This document shows, one piece after another, positions 24,425 through 34,085 of a DNA stretch of 61,793 nt. The position numbers and the translations under genes were made by a program. The notes beneath the pieces are model-generated. The model was given only the letters and a program-made list of their open reading frames with translations, ran no database searches and was not told the origin of the DNA. Positions within the stretch are counted from its first letter, which is position 1, and each line of letters begins with the position of its first letter. This DNA is from Gemella cuniculi DSM 15828 (GTDB lineage Bacteria; Bacillota; Bacilli; Staphylococcales; Gemellaceae): positions 11,864 through 73,656 of the forward strand of contig NZ_KE384434.1 in assembly GCF_000425665.1 (NCBI RefSeq), given 5' to 3'.

Positions 24425-26952
24425 TTAACGTTCCTCAAGGTTAAAATATCCCCATTCAGGCTCAAATCCTAACACAAGTCCAAAGGCATCACCGCTTTCC
24501 CTGTCATACTCCGTCATATACCAAGTCCAATTTGAACGGAAAGGTATGAAGTATGCTGCATGAACCTGCTTGTCCGCTAAAACTACATCTTCCTGTGCAT
24601 AAAGCTCAGGAACTCTTTCAAGCATTTCATCGGTCATTAAATTCTCAGGATCATCTTTAGAATAATATTGTAGCTCTTTTGTTTCTTCTATCTCTGCCTT
24701 ACTTTCTATTTCTTCAAGATATAGATTTTTAGAAAGTAGCTCATCAACATGCTTTGCAACACTTGACCAAGTAAGAAATACATCTCTGCAATCTCTCTTC
24801 TGTAATTTAAGTCCCTTTGCATCGTGCCATTCATCACTTCCCATTGCACCTGACACAGCATGAGAGTGTCCTCCAATTCCATATTCATCTTTTAGGAAAT
24901 TGGCTTTTTCCTGCAAAGTATGGTTTTCTTTGAAATATTTTGTAATTCGCTCTTTTCCTCTATCAACTCCGCTTCCTCTTGAAATGCTTTCAAGGACTTC
25001 ATCTTCTGTGATAAAGGACTTTACTTTTGGAAGCTCCATAAGATTGGTGCTATATTCCTTTCTTGGTAGTTCAAGTTCCTGTAATCTCTGATAAAGGCTA
25101 TCTACCTTGTGATAATGAAACCTTAATACATTTCTGTTTTCTTTGTATCCTTCTAAAAACCTGCTGTATTCTTTGATTGTTTCTTTCAGATATTCAGGAT
25201 TTTTTAATGCTTCAGATAATCTTTTCGTTTCTTCCGGAAAGCCTCCGCCTCTTTCAAAAGAGCTGAAATATCCTTGCTCTGTTCCTTCTTCGCTTAAATC
25301 ATGCGTTAGATACCATAAGGATTCTGAAATTCTATCTCTTTCATAGTCCTGTGCTTCTAAAAGCTCTACATTTGTAGCAAACTCACCACTGTCAAGAAGT
25401 TCATTTATCCTACTTGCTGCATCACTCCAACTTAAAATTTGCTATCCTCTCTTGCCGATGTTCCATAAGCTAAATGAATACCTTTATCCGAATACCAGGA
25501 AGATACTTCTCTTTCATCAATGTAAAAGCCGTTTCCGCCTCTAAAGGTATCTTTGAGGTATTCTCCCAATTCTCCATTACTTTTTCCTTTAGAAAACTCT
25601 GCAATAACAGGAAGTCTACTTCCATCGTGATTTCCTCCGTTAATAAGGACGGTATCTATATCATTCTCAGTTAACGGAATAGTAAGACTTATCTGTCCAT
25701 AAGAATTTTCAGGCAAAGAAAAAGAAGCCTTATCAGCTTCTCTTGTCTCTTTATCCGTATTGTCTTTTAAATCTCCACTACTTCCTTGATAGTCATTTCT
25801 TTGAGAGCTGAAATCATTGCCCCATACTGCGGATTGTTCTCGTCCTCTATCTTCCAAGCTGCCATCAGCTTCGGTTTCTCTGCTCTCATAAACTCTATTG
25901 CCTGTTTCTGAATATCCATCAGGTGTTTTGTCAACTTCTTCTCCTTGTATAGATCTAAAAGCATCTCGAAGTGGCTCTGCTCCTCGCTCTGTGAAAGGTA
26001 ATTCAGCCTCATCACTGCGTAGGTCGGATTCGGATATTCCCTTATAAAGTCTGTCTGTTTCTCCAAGTTGTTTAGCGTATTCTCCCTGATTTTCTCTATT
26101 ATCTCGTCCGTACTCTCCATTTCGGAGAACTCTCCCGCTTTCATTTCTTTCCTGATTATCTCGTCGAAATACATTTTCTTCTACCTCCTCTAGTTCTTCT
26201 TTAATCTTATTATATCCCGCTTCTTTTTCTCTTAAAACTTCTTTTTGAAGCTCAAGCTCTTTGCTTTTTTGAATGGTTTCATCAATAATCTTTCCACTAA
26301 TATCCGATACGGTTTCACCTAAGCTCATAATGGAAATGCTATCAAGCATTGCAAAGTTTTCCTTTAGAAGCTCATTATCCATAGGATAATCTAACTTAAA
26401 TCTTGAAGCTACCGCATAGCTCACTGAATCCCTCACAAACTTAGTAAAGGATATTCTATCATCATCAGCTATTCTAAGCTCATTCATAAGACTATCTATC
26501 TTTTCATCACCGTAAAGCCTGCTTAAAGAAAATATATTTTCTAAGGTGCTTTCACTTTCTTCATAGCCTTCACTTTTTATCATTTCCTCTAAGACATCTT
26601 GATGGGCTTCTTTATCAAATCTCCAAAGATTTACCTCGTTGACATCCCTGTTTTTTGAAACCGTCTGACCTATATCAAAGATATAGTCAACCTTCTTGTA
26701 TGTGCCGTAGTCCTCTAAAATTGGAATCCCTTTCTGACCTCGCATAACCGTTCGGTTAAAGCGTTCCCTCCAGTAGCCGAACTTGGCACAAGCTGTCGCT
26801 TTAGGATTTTTATCATAGATACTTAACTGACTTCTAAAGTCGTATCTTTGATTGTTTCCGACAACTTTTAGGAGCTTCAGATATTCTGCTTCGTTATGCA
26901 AAACATCTTGTTTTATTAGCTCCAAAATGTTATGAAAATCATTGATTCGCAT
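24425..26952 (-). pseudogene. large ICE accessory protein (helicase/methylase-type of Tn1549 family), shortened and frameshifted
   Basis: The first frame (25432-26952, 506 residues) begins MRINDFHNILELIKQDVLHN with an ArdC-like segment (YDFRSQLSIYDKNPKAT ... GQKGIPIL), then a charged linker, then NGGNHDGSRLPVIAEF and FRGGNGFYIDEREVSSWY. It stops at EDSKF. One base later the reading continues in another frame as LSWSDAASRINELLDSGEF ... TELPKVKSFITEDEVL and DEYGIGGHSHAVSGAMGSDE, ending with a DUF2958-like part (YFIPFRSNWTWYMTEYD) at 24425. A one-base loss in AAATTTT near 25436-25440 explains the shift. Related proteins are several times larger, with SNF2 helicase and methylase domains, absent here. 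Probably non-functional. Confidence 0.7.
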
Positions 26953-26981
26953 ATTTCCTCCTTCTTTTTTTCAAATAAAAA

Positions 26982-27009
26982 AGGCAGTTAGATTTTACTC
27001 TAATCACCT
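26982..27009 (-). terminator. hairpin with U-tract in the transfer operon
   Basis: AGGCAGTTAGA (26982-26992) and TCTAATCACCT (26999-27009) pair with one mismatch and two G-U pairs; the minus strand continues with UUUUUU. It lies between the YhcG nuclease gene and the large accessory gene. Confidence 0.6.
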
Positions 27010-27033
27010 TTTACACATTATATTTATTAAATT

Positions 27034-28065
27034 TTATTCGTTTGTTTCTTCCACAATATCTATATATTCTTTTAATTTTCGTTGCAACAAATTCTTATCT
27101 ATCAATTTTAATCTATATTCAGACACCATTGTAGGTGAAAGGCTCCTACTTAACGCAAATTCTACTACCTCATCATCTTTTGAAGCACAAAGGATTACTC
27201 CTACACTTGGATTTTCAGTTTGTTTCTTCACTTCTCTGTCCAACGCTTCCAAATACAGGTTCATTTTACCAACATATTCTGGCTTAAACTCTCCAATTTT
27301 GAGTTCAAAAGCAACCAAACAAGATAATCCTCTATGATAGAATAACAAATCTATATAGTAATCATGATTTCCAACCTGCACCCTGTACTCATTCCCTATA
27401 AAGGAAAAATCTTTCCCAATTTCTAAAATAAAATTCTTCAGATTCTCAAGAATTGACTTCTGAAAGTCTCTTTCATTCCCTATTTTCGGAGCATCAAGAA
27501 ATTCCAATACATAGCTATCCATAAATAGATTATGTGTTTCTTGTTTTGCTCTTTGTATAGCAGGTGAGTTTCCCTCATTTGAGAGCATATAGCGTTCATA
27601 GTAGCCACTATCCATCTGTCTTTCCAATTCACGCTTTGAATATCTTTCTTTTACTGCCAATTCAATATAAAATCTTCTCTCTTCTTGACTTTTAGAAGCT
27701 GACATTATTTTCAAGTGATTAGTCCAGCTCAATTGTGTCACCAGTGGTGACACTTTTTCATCATCTTTGTATAGCTCATAGAATTGCTTCATTCTGTAAA
27801 GACCTCTGCGATTAAATCCCTTTAATTCAGGATAGTTAGTCGCAAAAAATTCTGCTACATTATCAACAAATCCGGAGCCATAAGCTGCCTCTTTAGTTTT
27901 GTAGCTAATATATTTCCCCACCTCTTGATACATTAAGATCAGCTCTTCATTAACTTTTCTATATGCACGCTCTTTTGCGTTTTCTACAATCATAACAATC
28001 TCTTCAAATGGATTGTTGTTTTTCTCTGTGTTTATATTTTGCAAAGAAGTATTTTCCTTATCCAT
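27034..28065 (-). CDS. YhcG-family PD-(D/E)XK nuclease (DUF1016)
   Basis: 343 residues. The N-terminal DUF1016_N domain (AYRKVNEELILMYQEVGKYI, GYGSGFVDNVAEFF-like, RGLYRMKQFYELY) is followed by a PD-(D/E)XK nuclease core: YYIDLLFYHRGLSCLVAFELKIGEF, with the catalytic D and E-x-K visible. The family is found on plasmids and ICEs and next to restriction systems; it is thought to act on DNA in recombination or defence. It forms a pair with the AbrB-like gene upstream. It is an insertion relative to the usual gene order between topoisomerase III and the large accessory gene. Confidence 0.85.
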   Translation of the reverse strand: MDKENTSLQNINTEKNNNPFEEIVMIVENAKERAYRKVNEELILMYQEVGKYISYKTKEAAYGSGFVDNVAEFFATNYPELKGFNRRGLYRMKQFYELYKDDEKVSPLVTQLSWTNHLKIMSASKSQEERRFYIELAVKERYSKRELERQMDSGYYERYMLSNEGNSPAIQRAKQETHNLFMDSYVLEFLDAPKIGNERDFQKSILENLKNFILEIGKDFSFIGNEYRVQVGNHDYYIDLLFYHRGLSCLVAFELKIGEFKPEYVGKMNLYLEALDREVKKQTENPSVGVILCASKDDEVVEFALSRSLSPTMVSEYRLKLIDKNLLQRKLKEYIDIVEETNE

Positions 28066-28098
28066 AAGTTCCTCCTATCGATATCTGACATCTATAAT

Positions 28099-28284
28099 TT
28101 ATTTCCTGCCCTGTATAGTATTCTCTATAAAAGTCTTTGAATTTACAATTTGTATTTTCCCTTCAGCTACAACAAAAGTAACATAGTCCCCATTTTCTAA
28201 ATTCAAAAGTTCTCTAATCCTCTTTGGAACGGTAACCTGCCCCTTGGACATAACTTTTGCAGTATCCATAAATATATCTTTCAT
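28099..28284 (-). CDS. AbrB/SpoVT-type DNA-binding protein
   Basis: 61 residues. The swapped-hairpin motif KVMSKGQVTVPKRIRELLNL, then GDYVTFVVAEGKIQIVN, is the AbrB/MazE fold. RBS AAAGGA before the ATG. It lies 33 bases upstream of the YhcG nuclease gene on the same strand, so it is likely a regulator or antitoxin-like partner for it. Confidence 0.85.
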   Translation of the reverse strand: MKDIFMDTAKVMSKGQVTVPKRIRELLNLENGDYVTFVVAEGKIQIVNSKTFIENTIQGRK

Positions 28285-28367
28285 ACTTGATTCCTTTCGC
28301 CCTACTTTTCCTACAAGAAATTATAACACTTTTAGAGGATTTTTTCCACTCTGACATTAGTGCATGC

Positions 28368-30080
28368 TTATTTGCGATATGCCAAAACCGCTTCTTTTAT
28401 CTCATTTTCAATCGCATCTAAAAATTCTTTCTTAGAAGATTTACCCTGAGCAATATCCGATAATTCCATTTCCCACTTTGCTGTCGTTTCTGCCGACTTA
28501 AAGGTATCTGATACAATCGTTACAAGGCTAATTCCTTTATGTGTTGCTACAAGATTTTTCTTATCTCTTTCTACAAATCCCTTAAAGATTAGATTTTCAA
28601 TAATTCCTGCCCTTGTTGCCGGAGTTCCAAGACCTTTTCTTTCCACGCATGCACCTTTTTCTAAGGCATCATTTCCTGCAATCTCCATAGACTTAAGAAG
28701 AGTATCTTCAGTAAAGTGTTTCGGAGGCTTAGTAAATTTCTCTTTAATCTTTTTATTTTCAATTCTTAAAACATCGCCAACGCTTACATCAGGAAGCTCC
28801 ATGTCCTCATCTTTTTTCGCCTTGTATTCTTTAAGGTATTTTGTAAAGCCTTCGTCTACAATAACCTTTCCTGAGCTTGCAAATTCAAATCCATCAAATG
28901 AAGATACAATTTTCGTTGTGTTTTCCACTAAAGGATAGCCCACACTTGCGTGGAATTGATTGGATATAAGGAAATAGACTTTTTCTTCGCTTAGAGGAAG
29001 CTTAGAAACATCTTCTTTTAAGGAACTGATTGTCGGAATAATCGCATGATGATCCGTAACCTTTTTAGAGTTAAATACCTTCTTTATACGCCCTGTATCA
29101 AAGTCATTTTTTCCTAAAATATTATTGATGCTACTTGTAATCATATCTTCGGTAAGGCATCTGCTGTCTGTTCTCGGATAAGTAATCAGTTTCTTTTCGT
29201 AAAGACTTTGAGCATAATCAAGTGTCTGCTTGACTGAGTATCCGAAATACTTATTGCACTCTCTTTGAAGTGTTGTCAGGTCAAACGGCAAGTCAGGTTT
29301 TGTAATCTTTTCTTTTTGAATGACATCAGTTATTTCAATCGTTTCTCCGATTAAATTAAGTAGTTGTTCAGCAGCAACTTCATCGTCAATTCTGTCTGTT
29401 GAAAGTGTAAATCCATTTGTAGATAGCTCTACTGTATAATATTTTTCTTTCTTGAAGTTTGTTATTTCATCATCTCTTTTTACAATCATGGCAAGAATAG
29501 GTGTTTGAACTCTGCCAACTGAATAATTTTGCTTATACAGGCAAGAATAGAGCCTGCTGATATTCATTCCGACAAGCCAATCAGCGATTGCTCTTGCCTG
29601 TGCCGATTCAAAGAGATTATCGTAATCTTTTCCGTCTTTTAGGTTGTCGAAACCCTCTTTAATGGCACTATCTTCCATAGATGAAATCCATAGACGCTGC
29701 ATTTTCTTTTTACATTTAGCTTCGTTATATACCAGTCTAAAAATGCTTTCTCCTTCTCTTCCTGCATCGCAAGCATTGATAACCGTATCAATCTCTTTAT
29801 CGTTCATCAGCTTTTTAAGGATAGCAAACTGTTTCTTTGTTGATTTTGCCACTTCATACTTATATTCTTCCGGAATAATCGGTAAATCACCCATATTCCA
29901 CTTTGTATATTTTTCATCATAAGCGTCAGGATTTGCCATCTGAATTAAGTGTCCAATGCACCATGATACTTTGTAGCTGTTTCCTTCATAATATCCGTCT
30001 TTTTTATTTTTCGCTCCGATAACCTTGGCGATAGATATAGCTACGCTCGGTTTTTCTGCTATCACAAGTTTATATTCCAT
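28368..30080 (-). CDS. topB: DNA topoisomerase III (TopB-type) of the ICE
   Basis: 570 residues. Toprim domain MEYKLVIAEKPSVAISIAKV ... DAGREGESIFR, central domain with the active-site Tyr in KLITYPRTDSR (about 305), and the HHAIIPT motif. Length is that of ICE-borne TopB without extended zinc fingers. It resolves intertwined strands during conjugative transfer or element replication. It is part of the transfer operon. Confidence 0.94.
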   Translation of the reverse strand: MEYKLVIAEKPSVAISIAKVIGAKNKKDGYYEGNSYKVSWCIGHLIQMANPDAYDEKYTKWNMGDLPIIPEEYKYEVAKSTKKQFAILKKLMNDKEIDTVINACDAGREGESIFRLVYNEAKCKKKMQRLWISSMEDSAIKEGFDNLKDGKDYDNLFESAQARAIADWLVGMNISRLYSCLYKQNYSVGRVQTPILAMIVKRDDEITNFKKEKYYTVELSTNGFTLSTDRIDDEVAAEQLLNLIGETIEITDVIQKEKITKPDLPFDLTTLQRECNKYFGYSVKQTLDYAQSLYEKKLITYPRTDSRCLTEDMITSSINNILGKNDFDTGRIKKVFNSKKVTDHHAIIPTISSLKEDVSKLPLSEEKVYFLISNQFHASVGYPLVENTTKIVSSFDGFEFASSGKVIVDEGFTKYLKEYKAKKDEDMELPDVSVGDVLRIENKKIKEKFTKPPKHFTEDTLLKSMEIAGNDALEKGACVERKGLGTPATRAGIIENLIFKGFVERDKKNLVATHKGISLVTIVSDTFKSAETTAKWEMELSDIAQGKSSKKEFLDAIENEIKEAVLAYRK

Positions 30081-30175
30081 ATATATTTTTCCCTCCTGCT
30101 TTCAATAAAAAAGAGCGAAAGATGTTACTCTCCCGCCCTGTGGCTTGCCCCAAAATCATATGTTTTTAGGTGCAT

Positions 30176-31732
30176 TTATTCTTCATCATAGGCTTCTGTT
30201 TCTTCTGCTTTTCCTATTTCTTCCTCACTTCCTGCTTTAGAAAAGAAATCATCTTCTTCCTCTAATGATTCAAGCTCTTTATCTTCTTTCCTTTTCACAA
30301 TCTTAAAATAGTATCCTGCTCCCAATGCTCCGCCTATAACAAGAAACAGAATAATGTATGTTCCTAAATTACTTTTTTCTTCTTTTTTCTCAGTTTTCGC
30401 CCCTTCTTTAAAAGTCTCTTCTTTAATTATTTTCTGAGGTTGTTCTTTCTTTTCCACCATATTTAAAAGATCATCTTCAGAAACCTCTGTTAGAAGCATT
30501 ACATTCTCACCCTCCTCATTATGGTTAATAATTAAATGAAAAGTCTTACCGTTTTTAGTCTGAAAAGTAATGAACTGCCTTGCATCAGCTGAATACTTAT
30601 CTTTTTCTTTACTATTCTTATCATTGTTATGATGAATTGGATAGTCCTTATTTGCATTATCCTTATTTTCCGTAACAGTTCCTCTTGCTTTTGAAGGAGT
30701 GGAAGCTACCCCCTTATTGGTATTTACAGTCTTACTTGCAGCGTCCATAGATGAGTCCTGACTGTTATTATTAGCAGGAGCTTTCGGTGTCAACTTATTG
30801 GGATAACGGACTTCCTTTTCTTTTTCCTTTGCTTCCGTTTTGCTTGTATCCTTTGTTGTTTTCCCTGAACTTACTGTATCAGATGAACCTTTACCGGTAC
30901 TGCTTACAGAAGTCTGTGGTATTTGAGATGGAATATCTGAGCTTGTCTTAATTCCTGAAATAGGACTAATCGCTGTAACTGACTGTGATGTTACAGGAGC
31001 TTTATTGATTTCAGTCGCTTTTTTCTCAAGCTCTTTAACCTTTTCCGTCAGTTTATCCATTTCCTTTTTCATATCTTCTGATAAGTTCTTATTTTCCTTC
31101 TCTTTTTTTGCTTTCTCTTTAAGACTTTCAACTTCATTTTCAAGGTCTTTGATTTTTTCTTTCTGCTTATCGCTTAATTTATCTTTATTCTTGATTTCGC
31201 CATTCAATTTATCAAGTTTATCCTGAAGCTCCTTAGCCTCTTTTTCCATTTTGGAAATATCGTCTTTAGAAAGCTCCGTCTGTGTGCCTTTTTCTTCAGT
31301 CTTTTGAGTTTCTGTCTGCGTGGCTTCGTCCTGCTTCGGCTTTTCTTCTTCCGTCTGCGTCTCCTTATCCTTAACTTCTATCTTTGCTACCTTACGGATA
31401 ATTTCATCATTTCCATCACCCTTAACTTCATAAAATAGAAATTCATCAATGAACTTCATATCATCAGGGAGCATTGGAAGATTGCCACTATCAAGAAGCT
31501 GTCCTTTTTCAGCCTTAATCTTTTCCTCCTTAAATACCTTTTCATCTTCAAAGATGTATTTTACATTCACTTCTACTTCCGTTTGGACAGCCTTATCACT
31601 TGTCGGAATATCCATTGTTCTTTGCTCCTGAGCATACACAACTGTCCAAAGAGCAAAGAGACAGCTTAAGCTTACAAGTAGTGCAAGTGCTGCCGACCAA
31701 AACTTCTTATTCTTTTTCAAACTGGTTTTCAT
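30176..31732 (-). CDS. CD1107-family (DUF4366) ICE surface/membrane protein
   Basis: 518 residues. N-terminal signal/anchor (FWSAALALLVSLSCLFALW), an extracellular stretch with charged coiled coil (about 130-245, rich in EKEAKELQDKLDKL-type heptads), a Ser/Thr/Pro-rich part (about 250-350), a DUF4366-like C-terminal domain, a transmembrane helix LGTYIILFLVIGGALGAGYY (about 455-475) and an acidic tail. Typical of the Tn1549 family, located after VirB4 and the NlpC/P60 gene; thought to be a cell-surface part of the transfer channel. Confidence 0.8.
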   Translation of the reverse strand: MKTSLKKNKKFWSAALALLVSLSCLFALWTVVYAQEQRTMDIPTSDKAVQTEVEVNVKYIFEDEKVFKEEKIKAEKGQLLDSGNLPMLPDDMKFIDEFLFYEVKGDGNDEIIRKVAKIEVKDKETQTEEEKPKQDEATQTETQKTEEKGTQTELSKDDISKMEKEAKELQDKLDKLNGEIKNKDKLSDKQKEKIKDLENEVESLKEKAKKEKENKNLSEDMKKEMDKLTEKVKELEKKATEINKAPVTSQSVTAISPISGIKTSSDIPSQIPQTSVSSTGKGSSDTVSSGKTTKDTSKTEAKEKEKEVRYPNKLTPKAPANNNSQDSSMDAASKTVNTNKGVASTPSKARGTVTENKDNANKDYPIHHNNDKNSKEKDKYSADARQFITFQTKNGKTFHLIINHNEEGENVMLLTEVSEDDLLNMVEKKEQPQKIIKEETFKEGAKTEKKEEKSNLGTYIILFLVIGGALGAGYYFKIVKRKEDKELESLEEEDDFFSKAGSEEEIGKAEETEAYDEE

Positions 31733-31946
31733 TTGTCTTCTCCTTTTTCATTTCAGCTTTTTGTTTACTTACCTTTGCCATCAAATCACCAATTGTGATG
31801 TTGTTCTTTCTGCAAATTGCTACGATTTCCTCATTTTCGAGTTCTTCCTTACGAATAAATAAAGGCTCCAATTCTTCATCAATCAGAGCCTTTTTATCCT
31901 TTAACTTCCTTATTCTGTTTTTAATTGCTGTTAGTTCTCGTTTCAC
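31707..31946 (-). CDS. DUF4315-family small ICE protein
   Basis: 79 residues, basic and coiled-coil: RELTAIKNRIRKLKDKKALI, then ICRKNNITIGDLMAKVSKQK. It matches the DUF4315 family, always found between the CD1107- and CD1108-like genes of Tn1549-type elements. It overlaps the downstream gene start by 26 bases. Function unknown. Confidence 0.8.
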   Translation of the reverse strand: MKRELTAIKNRIRKLKDKKALIDEELEPLFIRKEELENEEIVAICRKNNITIGDLMAKVSKQKAEMKKEKTNENQFEKE

Positions 31947-31958
31947 ATTGTTACCTCC

Positions 31959-34082
31959 TTATCTATTTACATTTAGCGGAAAACCGAAACCTACCGGATG
32001 ATGCTGACAAAAAGTTGCTATCCAATCATCTAAGGTAGTTACTCTTATGCGACCGATATTATCAATCACTTTTCCGTCTCCGATATAGATACCTACGTGA
32101 CCATAGGTACGCCCTGCTTCGCCACCACTGCTACTACTTTCAACCGCTACAAGCATTCCCACTTTTAGCTTTGACCTGTCTGATGTAAAGGTATAGTTTC
32201 GATACATATCATTGGCGTTTCCTCCTATATATCCAAGTCCCGCATTTTGATAAACCTGTGATACCCACATGGCACACCAGCCTGCACCCGGAGATGGCGT
32301 AATGTATGCAGCATTTACGATCTTCTTTTGTACTTCCGTAGATGCCTCATACTCTTTCCCGCCACCTACACCGCCATTTGAACTAATAAGGTCAGTATTA
32401 CCAAAAGCTTCTCCCATATTTCCTTGTGCAAGGAATAAGGCTTCATAGTGCTTTAAGTTATCGGAATAGTCTGCAAAGACTTCCCTTATAATGCTGTCCA
32501 TTTCCCTTTTATAAAGCGTTACAACGAGCTTTTTATACTCGTATGGTTCTTCGTGGCTTTCAGTATATTCATTTCCATCTTCGTCAGTATAGGTTTCCGT
32601 AACCGTCCTGTATCTGATTTCAATTTCTTCCCTATACTCAAGGTCATACATGGACTTGAATAATTCTTTTAATATGGAGTTTACTTCTGATACATTCTTT
32701 ACCTCTCCGCACCTTGATGTAATGTAGGATAAAAGTTCATGGACATTATGACCGATGTACTCTGTGTTATTTAAGATGTATTCATCATATCCAGGATAGT
32801 TCTTTTCAACATGATTAACCTCATTTTGAAGCTCACTCTCCATATCAGAAAACTTCTGATTGATTTCACTTAGAACATTTGGCTTTGATAAATAGCTTGT
32901 TGTAAGGACAGAGCTTGTGGAGTTCATAAACCCTGTCATACCTGTTCCTGCAAAGTTAATCACAAAAGTTCCTAAGATAATAATACCTACGAAGATAAGC
33001 ATAAATCCTTTGGCTTTTCGGATAATCATATCCTTTGAGCTTTTCAACGTTCCGATAAGTCCCTCTTTAATCCGATCTCTAAGCCTTGACTTATTCTCAC
33101 GATGAATTGCAGCCTTCACCTGCTTTTTCTTTTGAAACCTTTTATAAACATTTGCTCTTTTATACTCATCTGTCTTTTTTAGCTCCTCTTTAGCATCACG
33201 AAATTCAAGTTTTGATTTACGATTTCTGATTTTATAGTCCTTTTTCGTAAGGTCATAACCTTTCTTCGCTTTTTTCCTATCGGAGTAATTCTTTATGCCA
33301 TGAATGAGTTTTGAGCTTGTATCTGCTGTTTTTTCGCCTGCCTCTACGCCTTGATTTTCATCACTTCCATGAGATAAGTAATCTCTTACGGTTTCACTTC
33401 CTTTAGCAAGTCCTGAAAGGGCAGATACCTTTACCATATCTTTTTTTAGTTTTTTCTTTTGGTCTTTTGATAGGCTGCTATGAACTTTTTCGCTGACAAC
33501 ATCTTTTCCCGCCTTTTTATCTTCAGTCTTATTGTCCTTTGGTACATCGTCCTTTTTCCTTGTATAAAGGCTTTCAGAATAGTTCTTCCTCTTGTACTTA
33601 TTCTTTTGAGCCTTATGATTTTTAGAGGAATTTTCTAACGATTTTTCTTTATGCGAAAGGTTATCCTCTACATCGTAGGTTGACTCAAAATAGTCGCTGT
33701 CTCTGAAGTCATTATCGTATCTGTCTATAATCCCATCATTATCAAGGTCTTTTCCTAAAGGATCATAGATTTTACCGTTCTTTACCTCAGTATCATAGTC
33801 AACTTTACCTGTTTCATTTATACTCACCTTATCTGAAGCTTTATACCTTGCATTTCTTTTGGAAGTCTCTCCAACCGGTTCACTGTCAGAAATCATTTTG
33901 CTTGTTTTCTCATACACCTTATCTTGAAATCTGTCTTTGTCATGGACAATTTTCCCTCTGTAATCATCGTTATGCTTTAGCTTACTTTCTTCATGTATGG
34001 AGCTTGCTTCAGCTTTTAGCATCTCTCTTTCAAGACTTGCCTTATGCCTTTCTCTAAAATCCTTTTTCAGCTTCCTATCCAT
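31959..34082 (-). CDS. CD1108-family transfer protein with NlpC/P60-like peptidase domain
   Basis: 707 residues. The first ~340 residues are charged and lysine-rich (cytoplasmic). A transmembrane segment follows (GFMLIFVGIIILGTFVINF, about 365-383), then an extracellular coiled region. The last ~110 residues form a cysteine-peptidase domain: GAGWCAMWVSQVY (catalytic Cys), RTYGHVGIYIGDGKVIDNIG (catalytic His region). It opens peptidoglycan locally for the mating channel, like VirB1/Orf14 proteins. The gene follows VirB4 by three bases. Confidence 0.85.
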   Translation of the reverse strand: MDRKLKKDFRERHKASLEREMLKAEASSIHEESKLKHNDDYRGKIVHDKDRFQDKVYEKTSKMISDSEPVGETSKRNARYKASDKVSINETGKVDYDTEVKNGKIYDPLGKDLDNDGIIDRYDNDFRDSDYFESTYDVEDNLSHKEKSLENSSKNHKAQKNKYKRKNYSESLYTRKKDDVPKDNKTEDKKAGKDVVSEKVHSSLSKDQKKKLKKDMVKVSALSGLAKGSETVRDYLSHGSDENQGVEAGEKTADTSSKLIHGIKNYSDRKKAKKGYDLTKKDYKIRNRKSKLEFRDAKEELKKTDEYKRANVYKRFQKKKQVKAAIHRENKSRLRDRIKEGLIGTLKSSKDMIIRKAKGFMLIFVGIIILGTFVINFAGTGMTGFMNSTSSVLTTSYLSKPNVLSEINQKFSDMESELQNEVNHVEKNYPGYDEYILNNTEYIGHNVHELLSYITSRCGEVKNVSEVNSILKELFKSMYDLEYREEIEIRYRTVTETYTDEDGNEYTESHEEPYEYKKLVVTLYKREMDSIIREVFADYSDNLKHYEALFLAQGNMGEAFGNTDLISSNGGVGGGKEYEASTEVQKKIVNAAYITPSPGAGWCAMWVSQVYQNAGLGYIGGNANDMYRNYTFTSDRSKLKVGMLVAVESSSSGGEAGRTYGHVGIYIGDGKVIDNIGRIRVTTLDDWIATFCQHHPVGFGFPLNVNR

Positions 34083-34085
34083 AAG

